DNA from: CAZOZP01 sp964584325
GTDB taxonomy: Bacteria > Bacteroidota > Ignavibacteria > Ignavibacteriales > Melioribacteraceae
Assembly (NCBI GenBank): GCA_964584325.1
Contig: CAZOZP010000034.1
Location: 1-36,626, forward strand
Length of the DNA stretch: 36,626 nt
Reading direction: 5' to 3'
In this document: positions 15,142 through 23,754 of the stretch, piece by piece
Position numbering within the stretch: the stretch's first letter is position 1
Layout of the letters: the number at the start of each line of letters is the position of its first letter
Made by a program: the position numbers and the translations under genes
Notes under the pieces: generated by a model
Database searches by the model: none
Seen by the model: the letters and a program-made list of their open reading frames with translations, nothing else
Told to the model about the DNA's origin: nothing

Positions 15142-16007
15142 TAATTACTTCCCTTAATTCGTAAATGTTTTTTCATCCAGGCAAATCTCTCTCTGTCAAC
15201 TTCCTTCCTGTGTTTTTTCAAAAAATGATCCCCTTTATCAAGAAGCAGCAGCCGAAAATTTTTGCCTGATTTTATAAGGTTAGATGCAAGGTCAAGTGAA
15301 TGAGATGCAGGGACTTGCTCATCTGCCGTTCCGTGAATAATTAATAAATTGGAAGTAGAAGGTATCTTATCTGCCAGGCTCAGAACCGATCTCTGTTTAA
15401 TGAAATCCTTTTCATTTATCGGAATAATTGAAGGATTATCCGAAAGGAGTTTTTGCAGGAAACCCGGATTGAATCTATCAGGAGATAATGAAGTAATGGC
15501 ACCGGTTAGCACCACAGACTTAAAGACATCTGTTCTTATGATTGCCAGAAGCGCCATCAGTCCACCCCGGCTCCATCCTTCTATTCCCCAGGTTGAAGTA
15601 TCGGCGCAGGGTATCTCATCAGCTACCGGCATGATATTAAAAATATCATTTAAATCATTTCCTCCAACTTCATCAGTTCCCTCAGACCCTGGACTCCCTC
15701 TGTACTGAGGTGCAAGAACAACATAGCCCTCAGCCGCAATTTGTCCGAAAATTCCGGCAGCATTAAATTCATCTATAGCTCCGCGAGAGGCATAACCACC
15801 TCTGCACCAAATCACACAAGGCAATAAATTTAAAGAATTTGCAGGATAGGAAATGTAGCCTGAAACTTTTAGTCCGTCTGAGTTATATATAATCTTTTCA
15901 GTAATAGTTTTATTAACAGAATCAGAACCCCAGCCGCTCTCAGCCATCTTTTTTTGAAGAGGGCTAAGAACAACCGGGGTTCTTGAATATATTAAACTGC
16001 TTTTCAA
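15141..16007 (-). CDS. Alpha/beta hydrolase, prolyl-oligopeptidase-like
   Basis: A single alpha/beta-hydrolase domain with an intact triad: Ser146 in GWSRGG, Asp229 in HGTADEQ and His261 in GDHF. The oxyanion region is RGGY (69-72). It has no propeller, unlike the larger S9 gene of the same run, so it may be an esterase or small peptidase; the substrate is unknown. The open frame begins with TTG (16007), just 8 nt after the ilvE stop and within coupling distance. The next in-frame ATG is codon 21 (15947), which would still keep the whole fold. An ATG 6 nt upstream is out of frame and stops after two codons. The start is therefore uncertain. The stop overlaps the EVE start by one base. Confidence 0.85.
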   Translation of the reverse strand: MKSSLIYSRTPVVLSPLQKKMAESGWGSDSVNKTITEKIIYNSDGLKVSGYISYPANSLNLLPCVIWCRGGYASRGAIDEFNAAGIFGQIAAEGYVVLAPQYRGSPGSEGTDEVGGNDLNDIFNIMPVADEIPCADTSTWGIEGWSRGGLMALLAIIRTDVFKSVVLTGAITSLSPDRFNPGFLQKLLSDNPSIIPINEKDFIKQRSVLSLADKIPSTSNLLIIHGTADEQVPASHSLDLASNLIKSGKNFRLLLLDKGDHFLKKHRKEVDRERFAWMKKHLRIKGSN

Positions 16008-16015
16008 ATCATTTT

Positions 16016-17077
16016 TCAGATAAATTCGATCCAGTTAAATCTGTCCGGAATATGACCGTACTGAATACCGGTTATTTCGTCATAGAGTTTTTTCCCAAGT
16101 TCTCCGGGTTCTTCACCGAAATACAGTTCTTCGTTTTCAAAACGGAGTTTACTCACAGATGAGATTACAGCGGCAGTACCTGTTCCGAAGATTTCAAGCA
16201 CTTCTCCCTTTTTATATCTTTCAACAACTTCGCCAATCGGAATAGTTCTTTCAGAAACATTCAGATTCCAGTCTTTTAATATAGTAAGAACTGAATCGCG
16301 GGTAACGCCGGGTAAAATGGAACCGTTTAAAGCAGGTGTAGCCACTTCATCTTTAAAGCGGATAAAGATATTCATAGTACCTACTTCTTCAATATACTTC
16401 TGTTCAATAGCATCAAGCCATAGAACCTGTGAGTATCCGGCTTCCTTTGCTACCTGCTGTGCCAGCAAAGATGCAGCATAATTACCTGCCGTTTTAGTAT
16501 TTCCCACACCTCTGCGTACAGCTCTTACATAATCTTTTGTAGCCATAATCGAAACAGGTTTGAAGCCTTCAGGATAGTATGGGCCAACTGGAGACATAAT
16601 GATGAAGAACTTGTAAGTATGGCTTGGTCTAACACCTACATATGGATCTGTCGCAATAATAAACGGACGAAGGTAGAGTGAGTAATCTTTTTTTACCGGA
16701 ACCCAGTTACTGTCTGTATTCACGGCAGTTTTAAGAGCCTTTAAAAGAAAATCCTTATCAATCTGAGGAATGCAAAGTCTTTCAGCAGAATAATTCAATC
16801 TTTCGAAATTCTTATAAGGCCTGAATAATGCAATTTTGCCGCTGTCATGGAGGTAAGCTTTCATTCCCTCAAATATTGCCTGTCCATAATGAAAAACCAT
16901 ACAAGCAGGACTGAAACTGACATCACCATAAGGACAAATTACAGGATTATGCCATTTGTTTTCATTATCATAATCCATAACAAACATATGTTCTGAAAAA
17001 TATCTGCCGAAAGGCAGGTCAAAGTCAAGATTGACTTTTGCACGCGGGTCATTGAGTTTTAATAATATTTCTTCCAT
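16016..17077 (-). CDS. ilvE: Branched-chain amino acid aminotransferase
   Basis: This PLP enzyme moves the amino group between glutamate and the keto acids of Val, Leu and Ile. It is a fold-type IV aminotransferase of the longer BCAT type (353 aa). Lys195 in GNTKTAGNYA should bind PLP, and the family motifs are present: QAIFEGMKAY (66-75), SQVLWLDA...IEEVGTMN, and LPGVTRDSVL. It is the first gene of the minus-strand run and faces the permease gene across a 203-base AT-rich divergent promoter region. The other run members are not amino acid genes, so the grouping looks like shared transcription more than a pathway. Confidence 0.94.
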   Translation of the reverse strand: MEEILLKLNDPRAKVNLDFDLPFGRYFSEHMFVMDYDNENKWHNPVICPYGDVSFSPACMVFHYGQAIFEGMKAYLHDSGKIALFRPYKNFERLNYSAERLCIPQIDKDFLLKALKTAVNTDSNWVPVKKDYSLYLRPFIIATDPYVGVRPSHTYKFFIIMSPVGPYYPEGFKPVSIMATKDYVRAVRRGVGNTKTAGNYAASLLAQQVAKEAGYSQVLWLDAIEQKYIEEVGTMNIFIRFKDEVATPALNGSILPGVTRDSVLTILKDWNLNVSERTIPIGEVVERYKKGEVLEIFGTGTAAVISSVSKLRFENEELYFGEEPGELGKKLYDEITGIQYGHIPDRFNWIEFI

Positions 17078-17252
17078 AGTAAACCTAATAGTTTTAACAC
17101 TGCTTAAAATTAAGAATGATTTAGATTAACTTCCATAAATTTTTTAATATTTGAATTAATTCTTGTTTTTTTATGTTTTATTGTTTATAATCGCAAAGCA
17201 AAAGGGCGCAATATTTTTGCCGGTCAATATTTAATATATTCATTATATTCTT

Positions 17253-17260
17253 TATATTTG
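17253..17260 (+). promoter_or_regulatory. Possible TAnnTTTG -7 box before the permease gene
   Basis: TATATTTG matches the Bacteroidota -7 consensus TAnnTTTG. It lies 20 nt before the GTG start at 17281. No -33 TTTG sits at the usual 19-21 nt spacing (the nearest is ~33 nt away), so support is partial. Confidence 0.3.
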
Positions 17261-17280
17261 CAGAAATCAAAGGTGGTATT

Positions 17281-18054
17281 GTGGTTTCGTTAATTTTTGG
17301 GAAAATTGGAAAAAGTTTAATGAATTTTCTTCGTGAGAGCGGGCAAATAACAATTCTTTTTCTGGGAATTCTCAGGTTTTCTCCCAAACTTATTAAGAAT
17401 CGGAAGCTGGTTGTTGCTCAGATGGAACACATTGGAGTAAACTCGGTACCTCTGGTTTTAGTTATAGCAATTTTTACAGGTGCCGTAGCAGCCTGGCAGG
17501 CAGCTTATCAGCTTAAAGGACTTGCTCCGATGTCCTTCATCGGAACGGCAACAAGCAAAGCAATAATTACAGAACTTGGCCCTGTACTTACAGCAATAGT
17601 TATTGCCGGAAGAGTAGGTGCTTCAATTGCGGCAGAACTGGGGTCAATGAAAGTTACGGAACAGATAGATGCATTAGAAACAATGGGGATAAGTCCGGTA
17701 AGATATCTTGCAATGCCGAGGTTTTTTGCTTCAGTTTTCATGATGCCGGTGCTTATAATCATAGCAAACATTGTAGCGGTTTTAGGTGCATATGTTATTT
17801 CAAATTATTTTCTTGGCTTATCTTTTTCGGTATTCTTTGAATCGGTGAAAAGGTTTTTTTTGGTTTGGGATTTTATGTTCGGGCTTGTAAAAGGTGTGAT
17901 TTTCGGAGGGATGACAGCACTTCTAGGCTGTCATATTGGTTTTTTAACTGAGGGCGGTGCTGAAGGAGTAGGTCTTTCTACTATTAGGTCTTTTGTGCTG
18001 TCATCTGCAATAATATTAATACTGGATTATGTTTTATGGTCAATTGCTTTTTAA
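17281..18054 (+). CDS. mlaE: MlaE-family ABC permease
   Basis: MlaE is the inner-membrane permease of phospholipid or lipid transport between the two membranes of Gram-negative bacteria. This 257-aa protein has about five hydrophobic segments and the family core: the run from ITELGPVLTAIVIAGRVGAS into AAELGSMKVTEQIDALETMG (~residues 97-139), then SPVRYLAMPR. The start is GTG, chosen because AAAGGTGG lies 4 nt before it and because family members begin near here. The usual partners, an MlaF ATPase and an MCE-domain MlaD, do not follow; the next gene is a sugar-phosphate transferase 15 nt away. The partners must be elsewhere in the genome. Confidence 0.92.
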   Translation: MVSLIFGKIGKSLMNFLRESGQITILFLGILRFSPKLIKNRKLVVAQMEHIGVNSVPLVLVIAIFTGAVAAWQAAYQLKGLAPMSFIGTATSKAIITELGPVLTAIVIAGRVGASIAAELGSMKVTEQIDALETMGISPVRYLAMPRFFASVFMMPVLIIIANIVAVLGAYVISNYFLGLSFSVFFESVKRFFLVWDFMFGLVKGVIFGGMTALLGCHIGFLTEGGAEGVGLSTIRSFVLSSAIILILDYVLWSIAF

Positions 18055-18069
18055 GAGCCGGGTTATCGG

Positions 18070-18891
18070 ATGAAGATAATTAAATCTTTTGCTGACAGGG
18101 TGATGGCATTTTTGGGGATAATATTTCTTTCTCCTTTAATACTTTTATTTGCAATAATTACATTGTTTAAGCTTAAAGAATTTCCTTTCTTTATTCAGGA
18201 AAGAGGATTAACCCTTGATAAGGGAAGATTAAAAATAATAAAGATAAAAACCATAGCATCTGCTACTGTTCATAAACCTCTTTCTATTGACAATCCTCTT
18301 TATAAAAGAACATGTGAAGGAGAGATTACCGCCTTTTCAATGTGGTTGAGAAATAAAGGTCTCGATGAAATGCCGCAGTTATGGAATATTCTTTTAGGTA
18401 AAATGAGTTTTGTAGGTCCAAGACCATTAATGTTAAGCGATCTCCAGTCTATGAAAAACAATTATCCTGCACTTTATGATATCAGAGATACTATAAATAT
18501 GAAACCCGGCCTTACGGGATTATGGCAACTTTATGGGGATAAAACGAGCGGACTTCCGAATCTGTTATTCTTTGATGTATTCTACTGCCAGCATTTTTCA
18601 GTATTTCTTGATCTGAAAATAATGCTTGGGACTTTCATTATGAGAATAGCGGGGCTTGAAGAGCACTACAAGAAGGTTCAGCTTTCAAGGGCAAACAAAA
18701 AGATTGAAAAAATGGCTGAAGAATTTGAATACATAAGCAAAACAAAGGATATGTACTCCGGAATAATACCGGAAACTAATACAGAGGCAGCATATTCTTC
18801 TGATATAGAAACTGAAAAGTTATTCTGGCACAATAACTTTTGGAATATTTATAATAATGCATTAAAAAAGGCGGTGAAAAAAACAGGATAA
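18070..18891 (+). CDS. Bacterial sugar transferase (monotopic phosphoglycosyl transferase)
   Basis: These enzymes move a sugar phosphate from a UDP-sugar to undecaprenyl phosphate, starting assembly of O-antigen, capsule or glycan. An N-terminal re-entrant or membrane helix (residues ~12-33) is followed by a cytosolic domain with the catalytic Asp99-Glu100 pair in LDEMPQLWN and the family signature MSFVGPRP (112-119), then KPGLTGLWQLYG. The protein lacks the large N-terminal part of WcaJ-type enzymes and so is PglC-sized, but it has an extra ~65-residue charged tail (from ~210) that I do not recognise. No other polysaccharide gene is nearby. It is 15 nt after mlaE and likely co-transcribed. 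Confidence 0.9.
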   Translation: MKIIKSFADRVMAFLGIIFLSPLILLFAIITLFKLKEFPFFIQERGLTLDKGRLKIIKIKTIASATVHKPLSIDNPLYKRTCEGEITAFSMWLRNKGLDEMPQLWNILLGKMSFVGPRPLMLSDLQSMKNNYPALYDIRDTINMKPGLTGLWQLYGDKTSGLPNLLFFDVFYCQHFSVFLDLKIMLGTFIMRIAGLEEHYKKVQLSRANKKIEKMAEEFEYISKTKDMYSGIIPETNTEAAYSSDIETEKLFWHNNFWNIYNNALKKAVKKTG

Positions 18892-18937
18892 ACTAAGGTA
18901 CGGGGAATTCCTTTCACAAAATATATAAGGGGGCACT

Positions 18938-20191
18938 ATGTGCAAAAAACTAATAGTAGTAATACTAATCACTTCTGTATTATCTGTATGTCAGATCAGC
19001 CTGCAATCAAAGGGTTACAGGGAAATCAATTTCAACACTTTCAATGGTGCCGGCTTTGCGCCCGCTCCTGCTTCAGGTCAGCTGAATTCTAATGAATGGA
19101 AAGTAAGCGGATTAAGCGATGGTGATATGTCTTTCGGAGAAAGCAGAGAGTCGGATGATTTCGCAAGGGGAATATGTAAAACCGGAACAAATACGGGTGG
19201 TGTGTTTGCCATTCAGGTGGCAGAAAACGATTTCGCATTGGGGGCACAGCCTACGACTTCTGACTTTACTCCCGGAGCGTTTATTCTGAGAATAAAAAAT
19301 GATACCGGTGGTGAACTTACAAAACTTAATGTAGTATTTGAAATGGTTTTTCTAAATGATAAAGACAGATCTACTTCTTTTGATTTGTATTATTCAGCTA
19401 ATGATGCTGATTACAGTCAGGTTGCATCAGCATCTTTAATAACACCGGAATTGGCGGATTCTCCGGCGGTTTGGCAGAAGAATAAGATATCGGTTTCACT
19501 TCCTCTGAAGATTGCAGCCGGGGCAATGGTTTACTTAAAATGGCAGTCAGATGATAGTGGAGATGGGGCAGGTTCCAGAGATGAAATTGGTCTTGACAAT
19601 ATAAGAATTAGTGCAGGAGATGAAGCAACACCGGTTGAAATGGGACCCTACGGTTGGAGTGAAAAATCAGGTTCGGTAGTAATTGAATGGATTACTTCAA
19701 CAGAAATTAATAACCTCGGGTTTGAAGTTGAGCGGTCAGTGAACCGTATGAATTGGGAAATGCTTGAATTCATAAGAGGCAGAGGCAACTCGAATGTTCC
19801 GGTAAAATATTCTTTTATTGACAAGTATCCGGGTACTTCAGGAAAATTGTATTATAGATTGAAGCAGATCGATATTGATGGTGCATCAACCTATCACTCT
19901 GAAATGGAAGTATGCCTTTCTGCCCCCGTAAAATTTGAGATGTCGCAGAATTATCCTAATCCTTTTAATCCTTCAACGAAAATTGATTTTAATATTCCGC
20001 AAAAAAATTATGTAACAGTGAAAGTTTTTGATACAATGGGAAGATTAGTTGATACTCTTTTTGAGGGTGAGAAAGATGCTGGTTACCATACTGTTGATTT
20101 CAATGCTGCCGGTAAATCATCAGGAATATATTTCTGTCGTTTGCAAGCAGGAAATGTAAATATATTAAAGCAAATGATTCTTCAGAAATAG
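18938..20191 (+). CDS. T9SS-exported cargo protein, function unknown
   Basis: A signal peptide (residues 1-24) leads into a ~200-residue beta-rich domain resembling a jelly-roll lectin or LamG-like sandwich (INFNTFNGAGFAPAPASG, then DEIGLDNIRIS). A fibronectin-like module (~230-325: VIEWITSTEINNLGFEVERS) follows, and then a T9SS sorting domain (NYPNPFNPSTKI through to the C-terminal LQK). The same module order occurs in the short cargo gene at the right end of the window. A strong ribosome site (AAGGGGG) lies 6 nt before the ATG. It sits 46 nt after the sugar transferase and could be its co-transcribed partner. No catalytic residues are visible, so a binding or structural role is likely. Confidence 0.85.
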   Translation: MCKKLIVVILITSVLSVCQISLQSKGYREINFNTFNGAGFAPAPASGQLNSNEWKVSGLSDGDMSFGESRESDDFARGICKTGTNTGGVFAIQVAENDFALGAQPTTSDFTPGAFILRIKNDTGGELTKLNVVFEMVFLNDKDRSTSFDLYYSANDADYSQVASASLITPELADSPAVWQKNKISVSLPLKIAAGAMVYLKWQSDDSGDGAGSRDEIGLDNIRISAGDEATPVEMGPYGWSEKSGSVVIEWITSTEINNLGFEVERSVNRMNWEMLEFIRGRGNSNVPVKYSFIDKYPGTSGKLYYRLKQIDIDGASTYHSEMEVCLSAPVKFEMSQNYPNPFNPSTKIDFNIPQKNYVTVKVFDTMGRLVDTLFEGEKDAGYHTVDFNAAGKSSGIYFCRLQAGNVNILKQMILQK

Positions 20192-20200
20192 AAACTGTTA

Positions 20201-20241
20201 TTCCTGGATCCGGGATGGTCGGGTTCCGGATCCGGAATTTG
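20201..20241 (+). terminator. Probable terminator after the T9SS cargo gene
   Basis: GGATCCGG (20206-20213) and CCGGATCC (20226-20233) form a perfect 8-bp stem, extended by TTCC/GGAA with one bulged base. The following AATTTGTTTG is only weakly T-rich, so termination strength is uncertain. Confidence 0.6.
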
Positions 20242-20365
20242 TTTGCTTGGATTATTCAAGACTTACAATTTGGAAATTAGTTGGGTGAGAGATTCTGAAT
20301 TTAATGTTTTCCGAAGATACAATAAATGAAATATTCATATATTTCGAAAAACAAATTCAGGATAT

Positions 20366-21328
20366 ATGCAGTTCTTAAAAGCGGATAATAGTTCTATTGC
20401 TATCGCGGCAGATATAATTAATAGAGGCGGACTTGTTGCCTTTCCGACTGAAACAGTTTATGGATTGGGAGCAGACGGGCTGAATCCGATTGCTGTTGCT
20501 TCGATTTTTGAAGCAAAGGGAAGACCTATGTTTAATCCGCTTATTTTACATATTGCTGAAAAAGACGATATATACAAAATTTGTGAAGTGAACAATCCTT
20601 TTGCGGAAAAGCTTATTGAAAAATTTTGGCCGGGACCGCTTACTCTGGTTCTTCCGAAGAAAAACATCGTTCCTGATATTACTACATCGGGAAATACTAC
20701 AGTAGCAGTTCGTATGCCGAATCATCCGGTTGCATTGGAGTTGATTAAAAAAGCGGGAAAACCTCTGGCCGCTCCCAGTGCGAATGCCTATGGGAGACTC
20801 AGTCCGACTAATGCCGGTCACGTTCTGAATCAACTTGGCAACAAACCGGACATTATACTTGACGGGGGAGATTGCAGCATTGGAGTTGAATCAACGATAA
20901 TCTATCTCGGAAGTTCAATAAAGCTTCTAAGACATGGAGGAACTGCAATTGAGGAGATTGAAAAGATCACCGGTAGATTACAGGAAAATATTCATTCCCT
21001 GAAACCGGATGCTCCCGGACAGCTTCCCTACCATTACGCCCCTTCTGTTAAGATCAAATTTATCAATATTAACGAAAAAGAAGCATACAAATCAATGAAG
21101 ACCTCGGCAGTATTTTTTTCAAAACCTAATTCTCCGGAACTATTTAAATCAGTTAAAGTGCTTTCCCCATCGGGTAATATGAAGGAAGCTGCCGCGAATC
21201 TTTTTAAGGTACTGCATGAGCTTGAAAGCGAAGATGTGGATTTAATTGTTGTTGAACCTGTGGAGGAAACCGGGTTAGGAAAAGCAGTAATGGACAGGTT
21301 GAAAAGAGCCGTAAAAAAGTATTCATAA
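20366..21328 (+). CDS. sua5: L-threonylcarbamoyladenylate synthase (TsaC/Sua5)
   Basis: Makes threonylcarbamoyl-AMP from threonine, bicarbonate and ATP, the first step in t6A modification of tRNA position 37. The catalytic YrdC domain (1-~195) has FPTETVYGLGADG, KGRPMFNPLI, WPGPLTLVL, and SANAYGRLSPTNAGHV, all family hallmarks. A linker with PGQLPYHYAP and a C-terminal Sua5 domain (~230-320) make it the long Sua5 form rather than short TsaC. An AGGA ribosome site lies just before the ATG. It seems to be transcribed from its own upstream region (173 bases). Confidence 0.95.
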   Translation: MQFLKADNSSIAIAADIINRGGLVAFPTETVYGLGADGLNPIAVASIFEAKGRPMFNPLILHIAEKDDIYKICEVNNPFAEKLIEKFWPGPLTLVLPKKNIVPDITTSGNTTVAVRMPNHPVALELIKKAGKPLAAPSANAYGRLSPTNAGHVLNQLGNKPDIILDGGDCSIGVESTIIYLGSSIKLLRHGGTAIEEIEKITGRLQENIHSLKPDAPGQLPYHYAPSVKIKFININEKEAYKSMKTSAVFFSKPNSPELFKSVKVLSPSGNMKEAAANLFKVLHELESEDVDLIVVEPVEETGLGKAVMDRLKRAVKKYS

Positions 21329-21364
21329 ATCATTGACACGTTAAATTATACCGCAAGTTATTTC

Positions 21365-21395
21365 TTGATTCCATCGTCTCAAATCTTTATGTTTG
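21365..21395 (+). promoter_or_regulatory. Promoter for the M24 peptidase gene
   Basis: TATGTTTG (21388-21395) matches the Bacteroidota -7 box TAnnTTTG, with TTG (21365-21367) 20 nt upstream as a -33 element. The gene starts at 21420, with an AAAGGG ribosome site in between. Confidence 0.45.
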
Positions 21396-21419
21396 AATCT
21401 CATTATGAAAGGGAAATAA

Positions 21420-22610
21420 ATGTCCGAAAATATGATTATTGAAAAAATAAGTCAGGCAGTGAAAATTCTGCAGGAAAAGAATATCGATATGTGGCTTACA
21501 TTTGTTAGAGAAAGCAGTATTACACATGATCCTATGCTGGATATGATTGTAGGAACCAATTGTACTTGGCAATCTGCTTTTATAATTACTTCAGCCGGGG
21601 ATACAATTGCAATTGTTGGTTCGCTTGAAGTGGCAAATATGGAAGCTATAGGCACATACAAAGAAATAAAAGGATATTTGAAAAGTATAAGAAAAGATCT
21701 GGTCGAGGTAATCTGTAAATATGATCCTAAGAAAATTGCCATAAATTTTTCCTTGAATTCCGTGCTTGCTGACGGGATGACTCATGGTATGTATTTAGAA
21801 TTATTGGATCATCTTAAAGATACAGTATATAAAGACCGGCTTATTTCCTCGGAGGATGTTGTGTCGTCTCTCAGAGGAAGAAAATCTCCGGCCGAAATTG
21901 AGATTATGAAAAAAGCAGTAAAGGAGACACTTAAAATTTTTGACGAAGCCGGTAAGTTTATTAAACCAGGTGTTACAGAAAAACAAGTTGCTGATTATAT
22001 AAAGAGAATCACAGCAGAAAGAGGATTCGGTTTAGCTTGGGACCCTCAGCACTGTCCTGCAGTTTTTACTGGTCCGGATACAGCCGGTGCCCACGCAGAT
22101 CCTACCGACAGAGTTGTTCAGAAAGGTCATGTTCTTAACATAGATTTTGGAATTAATATAGACGGATATTGCAGCGACCTTCAGAGAACCTGGTATATTC
22201 TAAAAGACGGTGAAACTGAGGCCCCAGCCCCGGTTAAAAGAGGTTTCCGGGTTATTAGGGAAGCAATTGATCTTTCTGCTGAAGCATTAAAACCGGGGAA
22301 AAAAGGTGTGGAGCTTGATACACTTGCCAGAGGATATATAGTTGAAAATGGATACGCAGAGTATCCTCATGCACTTGGACACCAGATTGGCCGAAAAGCA
22401 CATGATGGCGGAGGATTGCTGGCTCCTGAATGGGAACGCTATGGGAATCTTCCTTTTCTGGAGATTGAAAAAGATCAGGTCTATACAATTGAACCTAGGT
22501 TAACAATAGAAAATTACGGAATAGCTACAATTGAAGAAGAAGTACTTGTAAATGAAACAGGATGTGAATATCTCTCAGAACCACAGAGAGAAATATGGCT
22601 TATTGATTAA
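21420..22610 (+). CDS. M24-family metallopeptidase (Xaa-Pro aminopeptidase-like)
   Basis: An aminopeptidase-P/prolidase-fold protein that likely removes N-terminal residues before proline or cuts dipeptides. The N-terminal half (~1-150) is the creatinase-like domain. The C-terminal pita-bread domain carries all five metal ligands: Asp in NIDFG, Asp in YCSDLQR, His in LGHQIG, Glu in TIEPRL and Glu in TIEEEV. Length (396 aa) fits short prolidases. Residues 20-70 include a WLTFVRES segment typical of the family. It is followed 83 nt later by trxB. Exact substrate specificity is not visible. Confidence 0.9.
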   Translation: MSENMIIEKISQAVKILQEKNIDMWLTFVRESSITHDPMLDMIVGTNCTWQSAFIITSAGDTIAIVGSLEVANMEAIGTYKEIKGYLKSIRKDLVEVICKYDPKKIAINFSLNSVLADGMTHGMYLELLDHLKDTVYKDRLISSEDVVSSLRGRKSPAEIEIMKKAVKETLKIFDEAGKFIKPGVTEKQVADYIKRITAERGFGLAWDPQHCPAVFTGPDTAGAHADPTDRVVQKGHVLNIDFGINIDGYCSDLQRTWYILKDGETEAPAPVKRGFRVIREAIDLSAEALKPGKKGVELDTLARGYIVENGYAEYPHALGHQIGRKAHDGGGLLAPEWERYGNLPFLEIEKDQVYTIEPRLTIENYGIATIEEEVLVNETGCEYLSEPQREIWLID

Positions 22611-22693
22611 GCATTTTTGAATCCGGCTGAATGGAAATGAATCCTACGGATCAATAATAAATGATTTTTTGAATTTTGCGATTTGGAGTTTTT

Positions 22694-23635
22694 ATGAGCA
22701 AACACTATAAGGTAATAATAATCGGGTCAGGACCGGCCGGATTAACTTCAGCAATTTATTCAGCCAGGGCAAATATGAATCCTCTGGTTCTTGAAGGAAA
22801 TCAGCCCGGAGGACAGCTTACAATTACGACAGAAGTAGAAAACTTTCCGGGTTTTGAGCATGGAATACAGGGTCCGGAATTAATGGATATTATGAGAAAG
22901 CAGGCAATAAAGTTTGGAGCTGAATGCCATTTTAAGATGGTTACTGAAGTGGATTTTTCTTCGAGACCTTTCAAGGTTAAAACAGGAGAAGAAGATTATA
23001 CAGCCGAGGCTGTAATTGTTGCCACCGGAGCATCTGCACGACTGCTTGGAATTCCAACCGAAACAGAATATATGGGCTACGGTGTTTCTGCCTGTGCTAC
23101 TTGTGACGCTTTCTTTTATAAGGGATTAAAAGTGATGGTTGTAGGCGGAGGTGATTCAGCAATGGAAGAAGCCAACTATCTTACAAAATTTGCATCAGAG
23201 GTAACTATAGTTCACAGAAGAGAAGGATTTCGCGCATCCAAAATAATGCTGGAAAGAGCTAAAAAGAATCCCAAAATTAAATTTTTGATGAACCGCACAA
23301 TAAAAGAAATTTATGGCCGGGATGCTATGGGACGTAAACTTGTTCAAGGCGTAGTTCTTGAAAATACAATTGACGGTTCAACAGAGAAAGTTCCGATTGA
23401 CGGAATTTTTATGGCGATTGGCCATAAGCCTAATACCGAAATCTTCAAAGGACAGCTTGATTTAGATGAAACCGGATATATCAGAACAAAATCAGGAACA
23501 ACATATACAAATATTGAAGGCATATTCGCAGCAGGAGATGTTGCCGATAAAACATACAGGCAGGCAATAACTGCCGCCGGTTCAGGATGTATGGCAGCTC
23601 TTGATTCTGAAAGGTGGCTTGAGGCCCAAGAATGA
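22694..23635 (+). CDS. trxB: Thioredoxin reductase
   Basis: An FAD enzyme that passes electrons from NADPH to thioredoxin. It has the FAD fold (IIGSGPAGLTSAIYSARA), the redox pair CATC in ACATCDAFF, an NADPH-binding GGGDSAMEEA and the closing GIFAAGDVADKTYRQ motif. I place the start at the ATG at 22694 (MSKHYK), 313 aa, because GGAG lies 5 nt before it; an in-frame TTG at 22676 would add six residues and has no ribosome site. Length and motifs are standard for bacterial TrxB. Confidence 0.96.
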   Translation: MSKHYKVIIIGSGPAGLTSAIYSARANMNPLVLEGNQPGGQLTITTEVENFPGFEHGIQGPELMDIMRKQAIKFGAECHFKMVTEVDFSSRPFKVKTGEEDYTAEAVIVATGASARLLGIPTETEYMGYGVSACATCDAFFYKGLKVMVVGGGDSAMEEANYLTKFASEVTIVHRREGFRASKIMLERAKKNPKIKFLMNRTIKEIYGRDAMGRKLVQGVVLENTIDGSTEKVPIDGIFMAIGHKPNTEIFKGQLDLDETGYIRTKSGTTYTNIEGIFAAGDVADKTYRQAITAAGSGCMAALDSERWLEAQE

Positions 23636-23650
23636 AATTAGTATAATCCG

Positions 23651-23680
23651 GTTTATCATTGTTTTTTTTCTAATGATAAA
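23651..23680 (+). terminator. Weak hairpin after trxB
   Basis: TTTATCATT (23652-23660) and AATGATAAA (23672-23680) are perfect 9-bp arms around a loop that contains eight T. The stem is all A:T except one pair and no T-run follows, so its role as terminator is doubtful. Confidence 0.3.
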
Positions 23681-23754
23681 TTTGGGTTAAAGAATCAACT
23701 TGTTAGTAATAAAAATTTGTATGAAATTGGTGCTTCAATTTTTATGGGTGAAGT

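Noticed and set aside
22676..22693. Upstream TTG start for trxB
   Set aside because: It adds six residues, has no ribosome site, and the ATG at 22694 has GGAG at the right distance.
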